Source: a virus. From it: a stretch of 64,000 bases of DNA. The notes under the pieces were generated by a model. The model was not told the DNA's origin. It did not search any database and saw only the letters and a program-made list of their open reading frames with translations. A program made the position numbers and the translations under genes. The DNA lies in the IMG/VR virus record IMGVR_UViG_3300008117_000076, positions 32,740 to 96,739 of that record, one strand, 5' to 3'. Of the stretch, positions 19,796 to 29,131 are shown one piece after another; the stretch's first letter is position 1, and each line of letters begins with the position of its first letter.

Positions 19796-19800
19796 TAAAC

Positions 19801-19830
19801 CTTGACTTGTTAAGTCGAGTAGATTATATT
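19801..19830 (+). promoter_or_regulatory. hairpin overlapping a TTGACT-17-TATATT promoter-like site
   Basis: TTGACT at 19802-19807 and TATATT at 19825-19830 are separated by exactly 17 bases, a sigma70-like arrangement. The -35 lies inside an inverted repeat (19801-19808 with 19812-19819, one G-T pair). A T-rich run follows, so the hairpin might also terminate the fibre transcript. Both readings are possible. Confidence 0.45.
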
Positions 19831-19847
19831 TTTCTATTGACGTAAAC

Positions 19848-19855
19848 TATTTATA
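19848..19855 (+). promoter_or_regulatory. candidate late promoter element TATTTATA
   Basis: The octamer ends 32 bases before the ATG at 19887, the first gene of the first sugar block. Together with the TTGACT/TATATT site just upstream it suggests that this block can be transcribed both early and late. Confidence 0.45.
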
Positions 19856-19886
19856 CTTGTGTACAGGTTATATAAATGAGGGTTTT

Positions 19887-21206
19887 ATGACTACAAAAAA
19901 GAAAGTTGTTAAAAAGACTGTAAGAAATCAGAGTATAAAAAAGACTGCTGGACGAGTTAAAAAGAAAGTACCTACTATTTTCGTTCAAATTGCAGCATAC
20001 CGTGATCCAGAATTATTACACACTCTTCGCAGTTTATTACAAAACGCAGATCATCCAGAAAATTTGACTATTGCCATTGGTTGGCAGCATTCTCCCTATG
20101 AGAAGTGGGATAATTTAGATGAGTTCAAAGATGACACAAGATTTAAGATAATAGATATAGATTATCGTAAATCTAAAGGTGTTTGCTGGATGCGTGAAAA
20201 AATACAGAAATTGTATAATGGCGAAACTTATACACTACAACTAGATTCACATCATAGATTTACCGAACATTGGGATACGCAAGTAATAGAAATGTTAGAA
20301 GGATTGCGTAGTAAAGGACACACAAAACCACTGCTGAGTTCATACTTACCAGATTTTAATCCAGTAACAGGACCTGAAGGTGAATTACCTGCTCCGTGGA
20401 TTATGGAATTTGACAGATTTGGTCCAGAAGGGCCAGTACACTTCTTACCACATACAATAGACGATTGGAGAGAACTGACATCACCAGTTCCATCAAGATT
20501 CATGTCTGGTCATTTTATATTTGCTGACGGAATATTTGTTAAAGAAGTTCCGTATGACCCAAATTATTATTTTCACGGTGAAGAAATTGATTTATCTGTT
20601 CGTTCTTATATGGCGGGGTACGATCTATTCGCACCACACAGAACTATTGCTTGGCACGAATACTATAGAGAAGGAAAGAGTAAACATTGGGAGGACCATA
20701 CAAATTGGGCATCAGAAGATAGAATCTCACACGCATATCATCGCAAAATGTACGGTATTGAATCGAAGAACAGAAAATTAAAAGATAATGTACGAACACT
20801 TCAGGAATATGAAATGTATGCTGGATTGGAGTTTTCTACAAAACGTGCTCATACGATGACCATACAAAAAATACGCCCTCCAGTTTCTTTAGATGTAGAA
20901 TCCCATACACAAGGATTGGTTCCTTATCATAAAGTATGTATTGATGTGTATAAAGGATCATTACCAGAGAAGGATTATAATTTCTGGGTAGTTGCGTTTA
21001 CAAATAAAGATGGAATAGAATTTCATAGACATGATGCTGATGAAAATGAAATAAATATGGCTATGAGTGTACCTTATGAAGCAGATAAGTTTGTGCATAT
21101 ATGGAGAGCATTCTATTCTGATCAACCAGCTGATGGGTGGATCGTGTGGCCTCATAGTAAGAGTAATGGGTGGTGTGAAAGATTAACTGGTAAATTTGGA
21201 CGATAA
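19887..21206 (+). CDS. GT60-like GlcNAc-transferase (Skp1/mucin type)
   Basis: A Lys-rich N-terminal tail of about 35 residues precedes a domain of the Glycosyltransferase (GlcNAc) family (PF11397, CAZy GT60). Its hallmarks are FVQIAAYRDPELLHTLRSLL, GWQHSPYEKWDNLDEF, CWMREKIQKLYNGETY and the metal-binding LQLDSHHRF (D-x-H). The GEEIDLSVR and AWHEYYR motifs follow. Known members transfer GlcNAc from UDP-GlcNAc to hydroxyproline (Dictyostelium Skp1) or Thr (trypanosome mucins). ATG 19887 has a GAGGG site; the upstream GTG at 19857 is rejected because it overlaps the promoter motif. The C-terminal 130 residues end in WPHSKSNGWCERL, shared with the next gene. Substrate on the phage fibres is inferred. 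Confidence 0.8.
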   Translation: MTTKKKVVKKTVRNQSIKKTAGRVKKKVPTIFVQIAAYRDPELLHTLRSLLQNADHPENLTIAIGWQHSPYEKWDNLDEFKDDTRFKIIDIDYRKSKGVCWMREKIQKLYNGETYTLQLDSHHRFTEHWDTQVIEMLEGLRSKGHTKPLLSSYLPDFNPVTGPEGELPAPWIMEFDRFGPEGPVHFLPHTIDDWRELTSPVPSRFMSGHFIFADGIFVKEVPYDPNYYFHGEEIDLSVRSYMAGYDLFAPHRTIAWHEYYREGKSKHWEDHTNWASEDRISHAYHRKMYGIESKNRKLKDNVRTLQEYEMYAGLEFSTKRAHTMTIQKIRPPVSLDVESHTQGLVPYHKVCIDVYKGSLPEKDYNFWVVAFTNKDGIEFHRHDADENEINMAMSVPYEADKFVHIWRAFYSDQPADGWIVWPHSKSNGWCERLTGKFGR

Positions 21207-21207
21207 T

Positions 21208-22449
21208 ATGAGAAAAAATAAAAATATTTTCGTTCAAATTGCAGCATACCGTGATCCAGAATTACTACCCACTATTCGTGATTGTATATCCAATGCGAAG
21301 AACCCGGAAAATCTTCGATTCTGTATTGCGTGGCAGCATTCTAACGAAGATGTCTGGGACAATTTAGATGAGTTTAAAAACGATTCACGATTTATAATTC
21401 TAGATATTCCACATCTACAGACAAAAGGAACGTGTTGGGCACGGTATCAAATCCAACAACATTGGAACGGAGAAGCATATACCCTACAATTAGATTCACA
21501 TCATCGTTTTGCTAAAAATTGGGATAGTATGCTAATTAAGATGGTCAAAGATTTACAAAAAGCAGGATATAAAAAACCATTATTGACTGCATATATGTCA
21601 AGTTATGAACCACATAACGATCCCACGGGACGAGCACCAGACCCGTGGTTCTTAACATTTGACAGATTCACTCCAGCTGGAGCAGTATTTTTTATACCCG
21701 CTGTTATTCCTGATTGGAAAAATCGTAAATTACCATATCCAAGTAGATTTTATTCCGCTCATTTTGGATTCACACTTGGACAATTTTGTAAAGAAGTTCC
21801 TCACGATCCGAACTACTTGTTTCACGGTGAGGAAATTTCTATTGCCGCACGAGCGTATACGTGGGGATATGATTTGTTTGCGGCACATAAACCTGTAGTG
21901 TGGCACGAATATTCACGAAATCACCGCCCTCGTAAATCGTGGGACGACATATCAGATTGGACTAATTGGGATAATCAATCGTTGGCACGTAACAGAAGAT
22001 TGTTAAACGTGGATAACGAGAATGACCCTAATGAAGATTTTGGAGAATTTGGATTTGGTACACAACGTACACTACAGCAGTACGAAGAATATGCGGGAAT
22101 ACAATTTTCTACAAGAAGTATACAAAAACATACGTTAGAACATCGTGAACCACCCAACCCGCCAAATCAACCATTCTTTAGAATTTTTAAACATTGTATT
22201 GATTTACCATATCAATATGTACCGTATAATGACTATGATTTTTGGGCGGTAGCATTTGAAGATGAATTTGGTAACGAGATATATAGACACGATGCTACAG
22301 AAGATGATATCATACAAATGAAGAATGATCCTGACGGATATTGTAAATTGTGGAGACAGTTTCACGCAACGGCAAAACCCGCCAGATGGATTGTTTGGCC
22401 ACATTCTAAATCACACGGATGGTGTGATCGATTGGTTGGAGATATCTAA
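21208..22449 (+). CDS. GT60-like GlcNAc-transferase, tandem paralogue
   Basis: This 413-residue protein is a close tandem paralogue of the preceding gene. The same motifs occur in order: FVQIAAYRDPELLPTIRDC, AWQHSNEDVWDNLDEF, CWARYQIQQHWNGEAY, LQLDSHHRF and FHGEEISIAARAYTWGYD. The C-terminal WPHSKSHGWCDRL segment is also shared. The ATG at 21208 follows the previous stop codon by one base; a TTG at 21196 would overlap the upstream gene and adds nothing conserved. Duplication with divergence suggests the two enzymes act on different acceptors or successive sites. The donor is predicted to be UDP-GlcNAc from the family, not proved. Confidence 0.8.
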   Translation: MRKNKNIFVQIAAYRDPELLPTIRDCISNAKNPENLRFCIAWQHSNEDVWDNLDEFKNDSRFIILDIPHLQTKGTCWARYQIQQHWNGEAYTLQLDSHHRFAKNWDSMLIKMVKDLQKAGYKKPLLTAYMSSYEPHNDPTGRAPDPWFLTFDRFTPAGAVFFIPAVIPDWKNRKLPYPSRFYSAHFGFTLGQFCKEVPHDPNYLFHGEEISIAARAYTWGYDLFAAHKPVVWHEYSRNHRPRKSWDDISDWTNWDNQSLARNRRLLNVDNENDPNEDFGEFGFGTQRTLQQYEEYAGIQFSTRSIQKHTLEHREPPNPPNQPFFRIFKHCIDLPYQYVPYNDYDFWAVAFEDEFGNEIYRHDATEDDIIQMKNDPDGYCKLWRQFHATAKPARWIVWPHSKSHGWCDRLVGDI

Positions 22450-22450
22450 A

Positions 22451-23410
22451 ATGCAGCACAAAACAAAATTACGTATTCATAATTCCTGCAACAAGTACAC
22501 TAGGTATTATAGATATTATAATTTTTTTTGGGATGCTTTGACTTACGAGTTAGGTAAAACGTTTGAAATTGAAGAAAACAGATATTTCGAACATGCCCAT
22601 ACAATACCAATGCCAATAAAACTCAAAAAGGCAAAATGTGATTTAGAAATTTATGAATCAGACTACGTTATAGAAAACGTAGAATCGGGTGACTTCTATA
22701 TATTGACAGCGTGTGATGTATTGACCGGACACGTAATAGCTGAAAGAGAGAATCCACACTTAAAAAAAGTATTGGTGGCACAGTACATAGACCAAATTAT
22801 TAAACACAACGTAGAAAATCCACATACCAGTAAATATTCCCCATGGATTTATTTTCAAAGTGGATTGACTAATTTAGAAGAATATTTTTATAAAAGAAAG
22901 TTAATACTCAATTTTAATAAAAAATTATACTTTCGTGGTAAAATTGATGACCGTCCTATTTTAAAGTACTTTTCTCCATCTATCTTGGAATCAGGCCAAA
23001 CAATTAATCAAAATGATTATTTCAACGAAGCAATTAATCACGAAATCGGATTATCCATAGGCGGTGTTGGTGAGTTGTGTTATAGAGATATTGAATATAT
23101 GGGAATGGGTATACCGTTTTTGCGTTTTGAATTCGCTAGCAGTCTTAAAGAACCATTAATTCCAAATGTACACTATATTTCAGTAGATAGGCCGAATGAC
23201 TTACCAACAGAACAACGTACTTGTGGTGTTGGATTAGATAGGATGGGATTAGAACATCACGCAAAGTTAATAGAGCAACGTTATTTAGAAGTAATAGATG
23301 ACAAAGAATTTTTAAGATTTGTATCTACTAATGCAAGAGAGTATTATGAAAAATATCTTATGTATCCGAACAATGTAAGACACACAATTAATTGGTTGGG
23401 GTTAGAATAA
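22451..23410 (+). CDS. putative glycosyltransferase (GT90/exostosin-like)
   Basis: The 319-residue protein contains KLYFRGKIDDRPI, like the F-R-G core of CAP10-type (GT90) transferases. Later comes GGVGELCYRDIEYMGMGIPF, resembling the nucleotide-sugar binding loop of GT90 and exostosin enzymes, where Arg and Glu contact the donor. The first 60 residues are rich in Tyr and basic residues. I chose ATG 22451, one base after the preceding stop; an upstream in-frame ATG at 22325 lies deep in the previous gene. The specific donor is unknown; GT90 members often use UDP-xylose or UDP-glucose. Confidence 0.55.
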   Translation: MQHKTKLRIHNSCNKYTRYYRYYNFFWDALTYELGKTFEIEENRYFEHAHTIPMPIKLKKAKCDLEIYESDYVIENVESGDFYILTACDVLTGHVIAERENPHLKKVLVAQYIDQIIKHNVENPHTSKYSPWIYFQSGLTNLEEYFYKRKLILNFNKKLYFRGKIDDRPILKYFSPSILESGQTINQNDYFNEAINHEIGLSIGGVGELCYRDIEYMGMGIPFLRFEFASSLKEPLIPNVHYISVDRPNDLPTEQRTCGVGLDRMGLEHHAKLIEQRYLEVIDDKEFLRFVSTNAREYYEKYLMYPNNVRHTINWLGLE

Positions 23411-23411
23411 T

Positions 23412-24329
23412 ATGAGAATTTTAGTAACAGGTGGAACTGGGTTGGTTGGAGAAAACTTGAAACAATCTCTTCCTGACGCATATTATGTTTCTTCAAAGGA
23501 TTACGATTTAACTAGTTACGAAGATACTGCGGCGTTGTTTTATTACTATCGACCAACGCACGTTATCCATTTAGCTTCTAAAGTAGGTGGCATAACGTAT
23601 AATATGAAATACCCAGTAGAGTTTTTTGAAGATAATGTGTTGATGAACGCAAATGTACTAAACTGTGCTCATAAATTTAAAGTGCAAAACTTAATTGGAA
23701 TGTTGTCCACTTGTATATTCCCAGATGATGTGACGTATCCTCTAACGCCTGATAAAATTCATAAGGGTGAACCACATCATAGCAACTTTGGATATGCTTA
23801 TGCAAAACGCATGTTAGAAGTTCAAATACGAACATATAATAAACAATACGGAACAGATTGGACCACGATTATCCCAACAAATATTTATGGCAAATATGAT
23901 CAATTTAATCTTGAAAAATCTCATGTAATTCCTGCGTTAATTCATAAGATGTATTTGAATAAAATAAATAATCAACCATTGATGAATATGATGGGTACTG
24001 GATTGGCAGAACGGGAATTTATATACGCTGAAGATTTAGGGAAAATATTAGCGTGGGCTATAGAAAATTACACAACACCAACACCATTAATAGTTTCATC
24101 AGAAACATCATATAGTATAAAATCGGTAGCAGAGCTAATTTCTAATGCTATAGGTTATGAGGGACAATTACTATTTGACGGAGATGTGTCAAAAGACGGA
24201 CAATACAGAAAGCCAAGCGATTCCAATGTGGTTAGAACACTTTGTCCAATAGAATATACTCCTCTAGATGTTGGTATAAAAAATACCGTAGAGTGGTTTG
24301 TAGAAAATTACACTAACTGTAGGAAGTAA
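23412..24329 (+). CDS. fcl: GDP-L-fucose synthase
   Basis: This 305-residue protein is a short-chain dehydrogenase of the Fcl/WcaG type. It has the NAD(P) motif TGGTGLVGENL, then HLASKVGGITYNMKYPVEFF, the STCIFPDD segment and the catalytic YAYAK (Y-x3-K). The KSHVIPALIHKM stretch is characteristic. The enzyme converts GDP-4-keto-6-deoxymannose to GDP-L-fucose by 3,5-epimerisation and reduction. GDP-mannose 4,6-dehydratase, which makes its substrate, is not in the window and must come from elsewhere in the phage or from the host. The product can feed the GT10 transferase at 27239 and the O-FucT domain of the large enzyme at 36984. Confidence 0.85.
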   Translation: MRILVTGGTGLVGENLKQSLPDAYYVSSKDYDLTSYEDTAALFYYYRPTHVIHLASKVGGITYNMKYPVEFFEDNVLMNANVLNCAHKFKVQNLIGMLSTCIFPDDVTYPLTPDKIHKGEPHHSNFGYAYAKRMLEVQIRTYNKQYGTDWTTIIPTNIYGKYDQFNLEKSHVIPALIHKMYLNKINNQPLMNMMGTGLAEREFIYAEDLGKILAWAIENYTTPTPLIVSSETSYSIKSVAELISNAIGYEGQLLFDGDVSKDGQYRKPSDSNVVRTLCPIEYTPLDVGIKNTVEWFVENYTNCRK

Positions 24330-24332
24330 AAT

Positions 24333-25130
24333 ATGAAAATACTAGTATCTACTATATGTTTTATTCAACCCAATAAAATTAAGGATGGTGCAGAGATATA
24401 TGCAACGTTTGCCAATCGTTTGATAGATTCTACGATGGAAAAAACGAATTTTGATATTCGAGTAGCAACAAACAGACCAGAACTGTTTTCCGACGCATTA
24501 TTAAAATATGGTGACAGAGTTTCTTTATTTGTAGACACGTTGGAAGATAAACAGGTTTGGGTTGGTGCATTCAATCAATTACTAAAATTTTTAGCACTAA
24601 AAGATGTACCATCGAAATACGATTATGTTCTGTATTTAGATTGCGATTCATCATTCTTTAAAACAGTTGATAATGAATTGGTAACAGAAACAATTACCAA
24701 ACTAGAAGAAAACAACCAAAACGGCATGGTAAATAGATCTGGTACGGGATACTTCCTGCAACAGTTAACAGAACATTGTTCAGGCATAGCAAATATGTTT
24801 AGCGCCAAATTTAATTTTTATAACTTAAACTTGAATACCGTACCACCGGAGTGGGAAGATGCTCCAATGCCATGTGAACACATACTGTTCTTAAAGAATG
24901 AAGATAATAAATTACAGATTATGTCAGATAAAATTGCTGAATTTAATGAAAAATTAGAATCTCAAATTGGACAACCGTACATCGCATGTAGTCCTGATAT
25001 GGAAGCATTCGAGTTGGGTATTGGGGTAAAAGTTGCTGGTTATAAATTAGCAGAAATTGATTCATATATTCACCACGATGTATTTTGTGTAAAATATAAC
25101 GGTAGTAATTGGGAAAAAGCAAAATTATAA
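24333..25130 (+). CDS. GT-A type glycosyltransferase
   Basis: The 265-residue protein has a Rossmann-like start (KILVSTICFIQ), the segment FDIRVATNRPE, and a clear D-x-D in YVLYLDCDSSFF near residue 100. The D-x-D binds metal and nucleotide-sugar in GT-A enzymes. The region AGYKLAEIDSYIHHDVF near the C terminus has conserved His/Asp that could complete the active site. I cannot assign a CAZy family; the layout is loosely like GT6/GT8 retaining enzymes. It lies between the fucose synthase gene and a methyltransferase gene in one operon. Confidence 0.6.
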   Translation: MKILVSTICFIQPNKIKDGAEIYATFANRLIDSTMEKTNFDIRVATNRPELFSDALLKYGDRVSLFVDTLEDKQVWVGAFNQLLKFLALKDVPSKYDYVLYLDCDSSFFKTVDNELVTETITKLEENNQNGMVNRSGTGYFLQQLTEHCSGIANMFSAKFNFYNLNLNTVPPEWEDAPMPCEHILFLKNEDNKLQIMSDKIAEFNEKLESQIGQPYIACSPDMEAFELGIGVKVAGYKLAEIDSYIHHDVFCVKYNGSNWEKAKL

Positions 25131-25143
25131 AATGAGATAAATT

Positions 25144-25743
25144 ATGTTAAAAACCGATGGAAATGATTATTATGTAATCAAGGATGCATGTGTTGCTGTA
25201 AAGGAAATTGAAGGTTTGGTATGTGAATTAGGATCGTATCAAGGTGGTGGACTCAAATTACTTATGGAAACATTTTCGGAAATGAATCAACGAGATAGAA
25301 TATTTCTTTCGGTTGATCCATACGGAGACATTCCATATCACGATATAAATGGTATACACAGTGCGGGATATACAAATAATGTAAAAAATATGTTTCTACG
25401 AGACATACATCAATTGTCTTATGAATTGAATACATACTTTTTGTTTTTCAATATGACAGACACACAGTTTTTCAAAAGATTTTCTGATGGTATTCCTGTA
25501 TACATTAACGAAGAACGTATTTATAACAAATATGCGTTAGTAATTATTGACGGACCACATGAAGTGAATATCGTTAAGGATGAATTTGATTTCTTTAAAA
25601 GTAGAATAGCTACAAATGGTATAATAGTTTTTGATGATGTTGAACAGTACCCACATGAAACTATTCACGAATATATTTTGCAGAATGGATTTGAAACGTT
25701 CAAATCCACAGGATATAAGCACGCATATAAAAAAGTTGTATGA
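25144..25743 (+). CDS. SAM-dependent methyltransferase (sugar O-methyltransferase type)
   Basis: The 199-residue protein has a SAM-binding loop VCELGSYQGGGLKLL. A later ALVIIDGPHEVNIVKDEF and GIIVFDDV pair is typical of Methyltransf_24/TylF-like O-methyltransferases, where the Asp residues bind metal and substrate. Such enzymes often methylate sugar hydroxyls. It overlaps the next gene by four bases (ATGA), so translation is coupled. A role in capping a glycan made by the neighbouring transferases is inferred from context. Confidence 0.65.
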   Translation: MLKTDGNDYYVIKDACVAVKEIEGLVCELGSYQGGGLKLLMETFSEMNQRDRIFLSVDPYGDIPYHDINGIHSAGYTNNVKNMFLRDIHQLSYELNTYFLFFNMTDTQFFKRFSDGIPVYINEERIYNKYALVIIDGPHEVNIVKDEFDFFKSRIATNGIIVFDDVEQYPHETIHEYILQNGFETFKSTGYKHAYKKVV

Positions 25744-26564
25744 AAATTGCACTTCTGCTTTCAGGTCAACCACGATTATATGAGGAAGTTTTTCCACACA
25801 TAAAAAAACATATATTAGACGTATATGATTGTGATGTATATGCACATGCGTGGTGGGACGAAGCGGAATCACACGATGTAGTACATCGTTCACCCTGGTC
25901 ACAGTCTTATAAGTTTGACGTAGATAAACAATTTCCTATTAAGTTTAATAACTTATACAATCCCAAAAAGTTTCAAATAGATAAACCATTATTTGATAGC
26001 ACGGAAGATTCGCAGAATATTTTCATTGAGTCATTGAAAAAATTGTATCCGACTACAAATGGGTGTGAAGTTTTTTATGAAGATAAAAGTATGTTAGGTC
26101 CAATTCATAAATTTATTTCAATCGAAAAAGTATTTAATATGGTGAATTGGGATGAAAATTATGATTGGATTGTTTTCTGGAGATATGATTTACAGCCAGA
26201 TGTATTTCCCGATTTAACTATCTTAAATGAAGAAGTATTATACGCATATACCGATTATTGGTGTTCTTGGTGTGATAGAGATGATAGAGCGTGGCCAGAT
26301 AATCATGGATTTATAGATACTGGATTTATACTACATCCTAATTGTAAACATGCTTTAAATATTAAAAATTTTTACTTTGATGAGTGTATGAAAAATAATT
26401 TATTGTGTAGTGAATCACACAAATGGAAGCACAAACCAATTCCAGAAACAGTCTGGTCGTTGAACGTGTGGTACAATAAAATAAAAACAGTTATGTTACC
26501 ATCTAAAGACTTTTCAGCAAGTTTAATTCGACGAATTGATGAGTACGGAGACTTAAGACCATGA
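25740..26564 (+). CDS. putative glycosyltransferase
   Basis: The 274-residue protein begins KIALLLSGQPRLYEEV and then DVYAHAWWDEAE, a start I associate with an uncharacterised glycosyltransferase-like family in viruses and bacterial glycan clusters. WIVFWRYDLQPDVF near residue 145 could replace the usual D-x-D. FIDTGFILHP is typical of the acceptor side of GT-A folds. It sits between two methyltransferase genes, with four-base overlaps on both sides. Donor and acceptor are unknown. Confidence 0.5.
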   Translation: MKIALLLSGQPRLYEEVFPHIKKHILDVYDCDVYAHAWWDEAESHDVVHRSPWSQSYKFDVDKQFPIKFNNLYNPKKFQIDKPLFDSTEDSQNIFIESLKKLYPTTNGCEVFYEDKSMLGPIHKFISIEKVFNMVNWDENYDWIVFWRYDLQPDVFPDLTILNEEVLYAYTDYWCSWCDRDDRAWPDNHGFIDTGFILHPNCKHALNIKNFYFDECMKNNLLCSESHKWKHKPIPETVWSLNVWYNKIKTVMLPSKDFSASLIRRIDEYGDLRP

Positions 26565-27235
26565 ACGAACAATATATATTTTTTGATGTAGGAGCAAATA
26601 ATGGTGATAGTTCTGTGCCAATTATACGCAAAAATCCAGATGCTAGAGTATATGCATTTGAACCTGTTCCTGCTTTAGTGAATTACATAAAACAACAAAC
26701 AAAAGATTATCCTAACTATGTTGTAACACAAACTGCTGTTTCTGATTTTAATGGAACGGCATCATTTCGTATATCAGGCGAACCATCAAAAAAAGAAATT
26801 CAAACATTTGTAGATTTAGACTTTCATAAATTCGTGGAACATAATTGGCATGGATGTAGTTCTTTACTAGAATTGTCGGATAATGTATTGGATTCTTGGT
26901 ACGGAAGAACGGATATGTTAGTTCTGGAAGAAATAGAAGTTAATGTCATTAGATTGGATTCTTTTATACAACAAAATAACATAGACCATATTGATTTTCT
27001 TTGGGTAGATACACAAGGATCAGATTTAAATGTATTGAAAGGTTTGGGAGACTACATTCATATAGTAAATTCTGGAACGGTAGAAGCTGCAAACAAACCA
27101 GACATTTTATATAAAAATCAAAATTCTAAAGAAGAAACAATTGAGTATTTAAAACAATGTGGATTTAACGATATACGAGTGTCCACGAATGACCCAGCAG
27201 ATAATGAAGTAAATATTTCTTTTTATAGAGGATAA
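26561..27235 (+). CDS. FkbM-family methyltransferase
   Basis: The 224-residue protein matches the FkbM/Methyltransf_21 pattern: FFDVGANNGDSSVPI as the SAM loop, VYAFEPVPALVNYI as motif II, VTQTAVSDFNGTASF, and IDFLWVDTQGSDLNVLKGL as the late motif. FkbM enzymes O-methylate sugars or polyketides and are frequent in glycan clusters. The start overlaps the preceding gene by four bases. The target hydroxyl is unknown. Confidence 0.8.
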   Translation: MNEQYIFFDVGANNGDSSVPIIRKNPDARVYAFEPVPALVNYIKQQTKDYPNYVVTQTAVSDFNGTASFRISGEPSKKEIQTFVDLDFHKFVEHNWHGCSSLLELSDNVLDSWYGRTDMLVLEEIEVNVIRLDSFIQQNNIDHIDFLWVDTQGSDLNVLKGLGDYIHIVNSGTVEAANKPDILYKNQNSKEETIEYLKQCGFNDIRVSTNDPADNEVNISFYRG

Positions 27236-27238
27236 GTT

Positions 27239-28120
27239 GTGAAAATTAAATTTCTTCCAAACTGGTGTTCTTCTGAACAAGGTACAAAACGATTATTTGA
27301 CCAATTTTATATAGGACAAGATTTAACAAATGTAGAATTTGTTCACGGTGATGAATTTGACGTTATTTTTTATTGCGGATATGAAACGCAAGTCGTACCG
27401 TCTGGAATAAAAAAATATATTTTTAATATGGAACCGTGTTGGTCGGGAAACGTACAAAGAAACAATTCGGGTATTGATGCTACAATCTTCGCTCAAGATA
27501 AAAACATATTTGATGATTCGACTAGAGTAGTTGAGTGTCCAACCTATATGTTCTACGGAGCTGGTGGCGAAAATTGGACTGTAGAAGATACCAAAATTGA
27601 TTACGAAAAAACAAAAAATATCAGTTGTATATTGTCGGATAAAAGAAACATTTACAATATATCTTCATGTCTATACGATAAACGAGATGATGTAGCTCAA
27701 TACTTGATGCGTTCGAGTGTATCGGTAGATGTATTCAGAGATTGTGATTCTCCAAATTGCGTTGGTGGACTCCCAAGAAAAATTGAAGGATTAAAACCAT
27801 ATCGATTTAGTATTGGTATAGAAAACAGTAGAGAACAAAACTACATTTCAGAAAAATTTTATGATGCAATTTTAACAAACACCATCCCAATATACTACGG
27901 TGCAAAAAATATCAAAGAGGTTTTTCCTGAAAATGGGTATTTTGTAATAGATGATTTAGAAGATTTAGATGGCATTGCCAACCTACTAAAACATATAAAC
28001 GAAAACGCAGAAGAACTTTATCGACAAATGTTACCAGAAGCACTAAAAATTAAACAGAGATTTTTTAATGAATTTAATCTCATGACAAAAATTATAGAAG
28101 TAGCGGAGAGTGGTATATGA
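27239..28120 (+). CDS. GT10 fucosyltransferase
   Basis: The 293-residue protein has the signature region of GT10 alpha-1,3/4-fucosyltransferases: YRFSIGIENSREQNYISEKF, then YDAILTNTIPIYYGAKNI and VFPENGYFVIDDLEDL. In known structures this segment binds GDP-fucose, with the conserved Arg, Glu and Lys contacting the diphosphate. The N-terminal half, which sets the acceptor, is divergent. Translation starts at GTG 27239, four bases after the previous stop. A GDP-fucose synthase is encoded in the same operon. Acceptors are usually GlcNAc residues, which the GT60-like enzymes could supply. Confidence 0.85.
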   Translation: MKIKFLPNWCSSEQGTKRLFDQFYIGQDLTNVEFVHGDEFDVIFYCGYETQVVPSGIKKYIFNMEPCWSGNVQRNNSGIDATIFAQDKNIFDDSTRVVECPTYMFYGAGGENWTVEDTKIDYEKTKNISCILSDKRNIYNISSCLYDKRDDVAQYLMRSSVSVDVFRDCDSPNCVGGLPRKIEGLKPYRFSIGIENSREQNYISEKFYDAILTNTIPIYYGAKNIKEVFPENGYFVIDDLEDLDGIANLLKHINENAEELYRQMLPEALKIKQRFFNEFNLMTKIIEVAESGI

Positions 28121-29121
28121 AAACTATAGGATTTTGGGATAACAATCTAGGATTGCGTGGTACTAGTGTTGCTATGTTTCTTTATGCAAAATATAACGAA
28201 GAAATTTTAGGAAATCGTAGTGTCATATATTCACACAGTGCTGTTAGAGAAGATATAGGGGATAAGTCTACACTAGATAAATTCGAAAAACAGTTTCCAG
28301 GTCGTGTACATCTAGTCGGTAGAGAATTGGGTGGATTGTACGATGTTCAGACGCATATGTTGAGAGAATATAACGCTGAATATTTTTATTATATTAAAGC
28401 CGGACAACGTGATGGTGGTATGTTAGATGAAAATTATATCAAAAATTTAATACACGCAGTATTTTTGTTTAATGAACCACACGGACATCGATATATGTAT
28501 GTGTCTGATTGGTTGGCTGGGACGATGGGATATTCACCTAGAGAAAATCACGCGGTACCTCATATCGTTGAACCGTTGCCTGTAGTTGACGAAGATTTAA
28601 GAGATGAGCTAGGTATACCAAAAACAGCGACGGTGTTTGGGTGTTATGGTGGTCCAACTGAATTTAATATTGATTTTGTACATATGGTGATGGATAGAGT
28701 CTTGTCAGAACGTAATGACATTTATTTTATTTTTATGAATATACCAAGTACTCATCGTGGTATAACACACACGCATGAAAATTATAGATGGTTGCCTGGT
28801 ACGTGGGATTTAACTCGAAAGGCTAAGTTTGTTAAAACATGCGATGCTATGTTACACGCCAGAGGAGGTGGAGAAACGTTCGGAATGGCTGTGGCAGAAT
28901 TTAGTAGCGCAAATAAACCTGTAATAACATACGGATTATCGGGAGAACGATGTCATCTGGAAATTTTAGGAGACAAGGGATTAATTTATAACAGTTATGA
29001 AGAGCTTTATGACATTATTAATAACCTTGGTACATATTTAAAGTATGAGGATTGGAACTGCTACAGAAATTTCTCCGCAGAAATTATAATGGACAGATTC
29101 AATAAAAACTTTTTAAATTGA
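28117..29121 (+). CDS. GT-B type glycosyltransferase
   Basis: The 334-residue protein opens with TIGFWDNNLGLRGTSVAMF, a Gly-rich loop as in the N-terminal domain of GT-B enzymes. The C-terminal half has ATVFGCYGGPTEF and CDAMLHARGGGETFGMAVAE, with the E-x7-E arrangement that binds the nucleotide sugar in GT4-like retaining transferases. It overlaps the fucosyltransferase gene by four bases. Phages often carry such genes beside fibre or sugar genes. The donor is not predictable. Confidence 0.65.
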   Translation: MKTIGFWDNNLGLRGTSVAMFLYAKYNEEILGNRSVIYSHSAVREDIGDKSTLDKFEKQFPGRVHLVGRELGGLYDVQTHMLREYNAEYFYYIKAGQRDGGMLDENYIKNLIHAVFLFNEPHGHRYMYVSDWLAGTMGYSPRENHAVPHIVEPLPVVDEDLRDELGIPKTATVFGCYGGPTEFNIDFVHMVMDRVLSERNDIYFIFMNIPSTHRGITHTHENYRWLPGTWDLTRKAKFVKTCDAMLHARGGGETFGMAVAEFSSANKPVITYGLSGERCHLEILGDKGLIYNSYEELYDIINNLGTYLKYEDWNCYRNFSAEIIMDRFNKNFLN

Positions 29122-29131
29122 GATAATAGAT

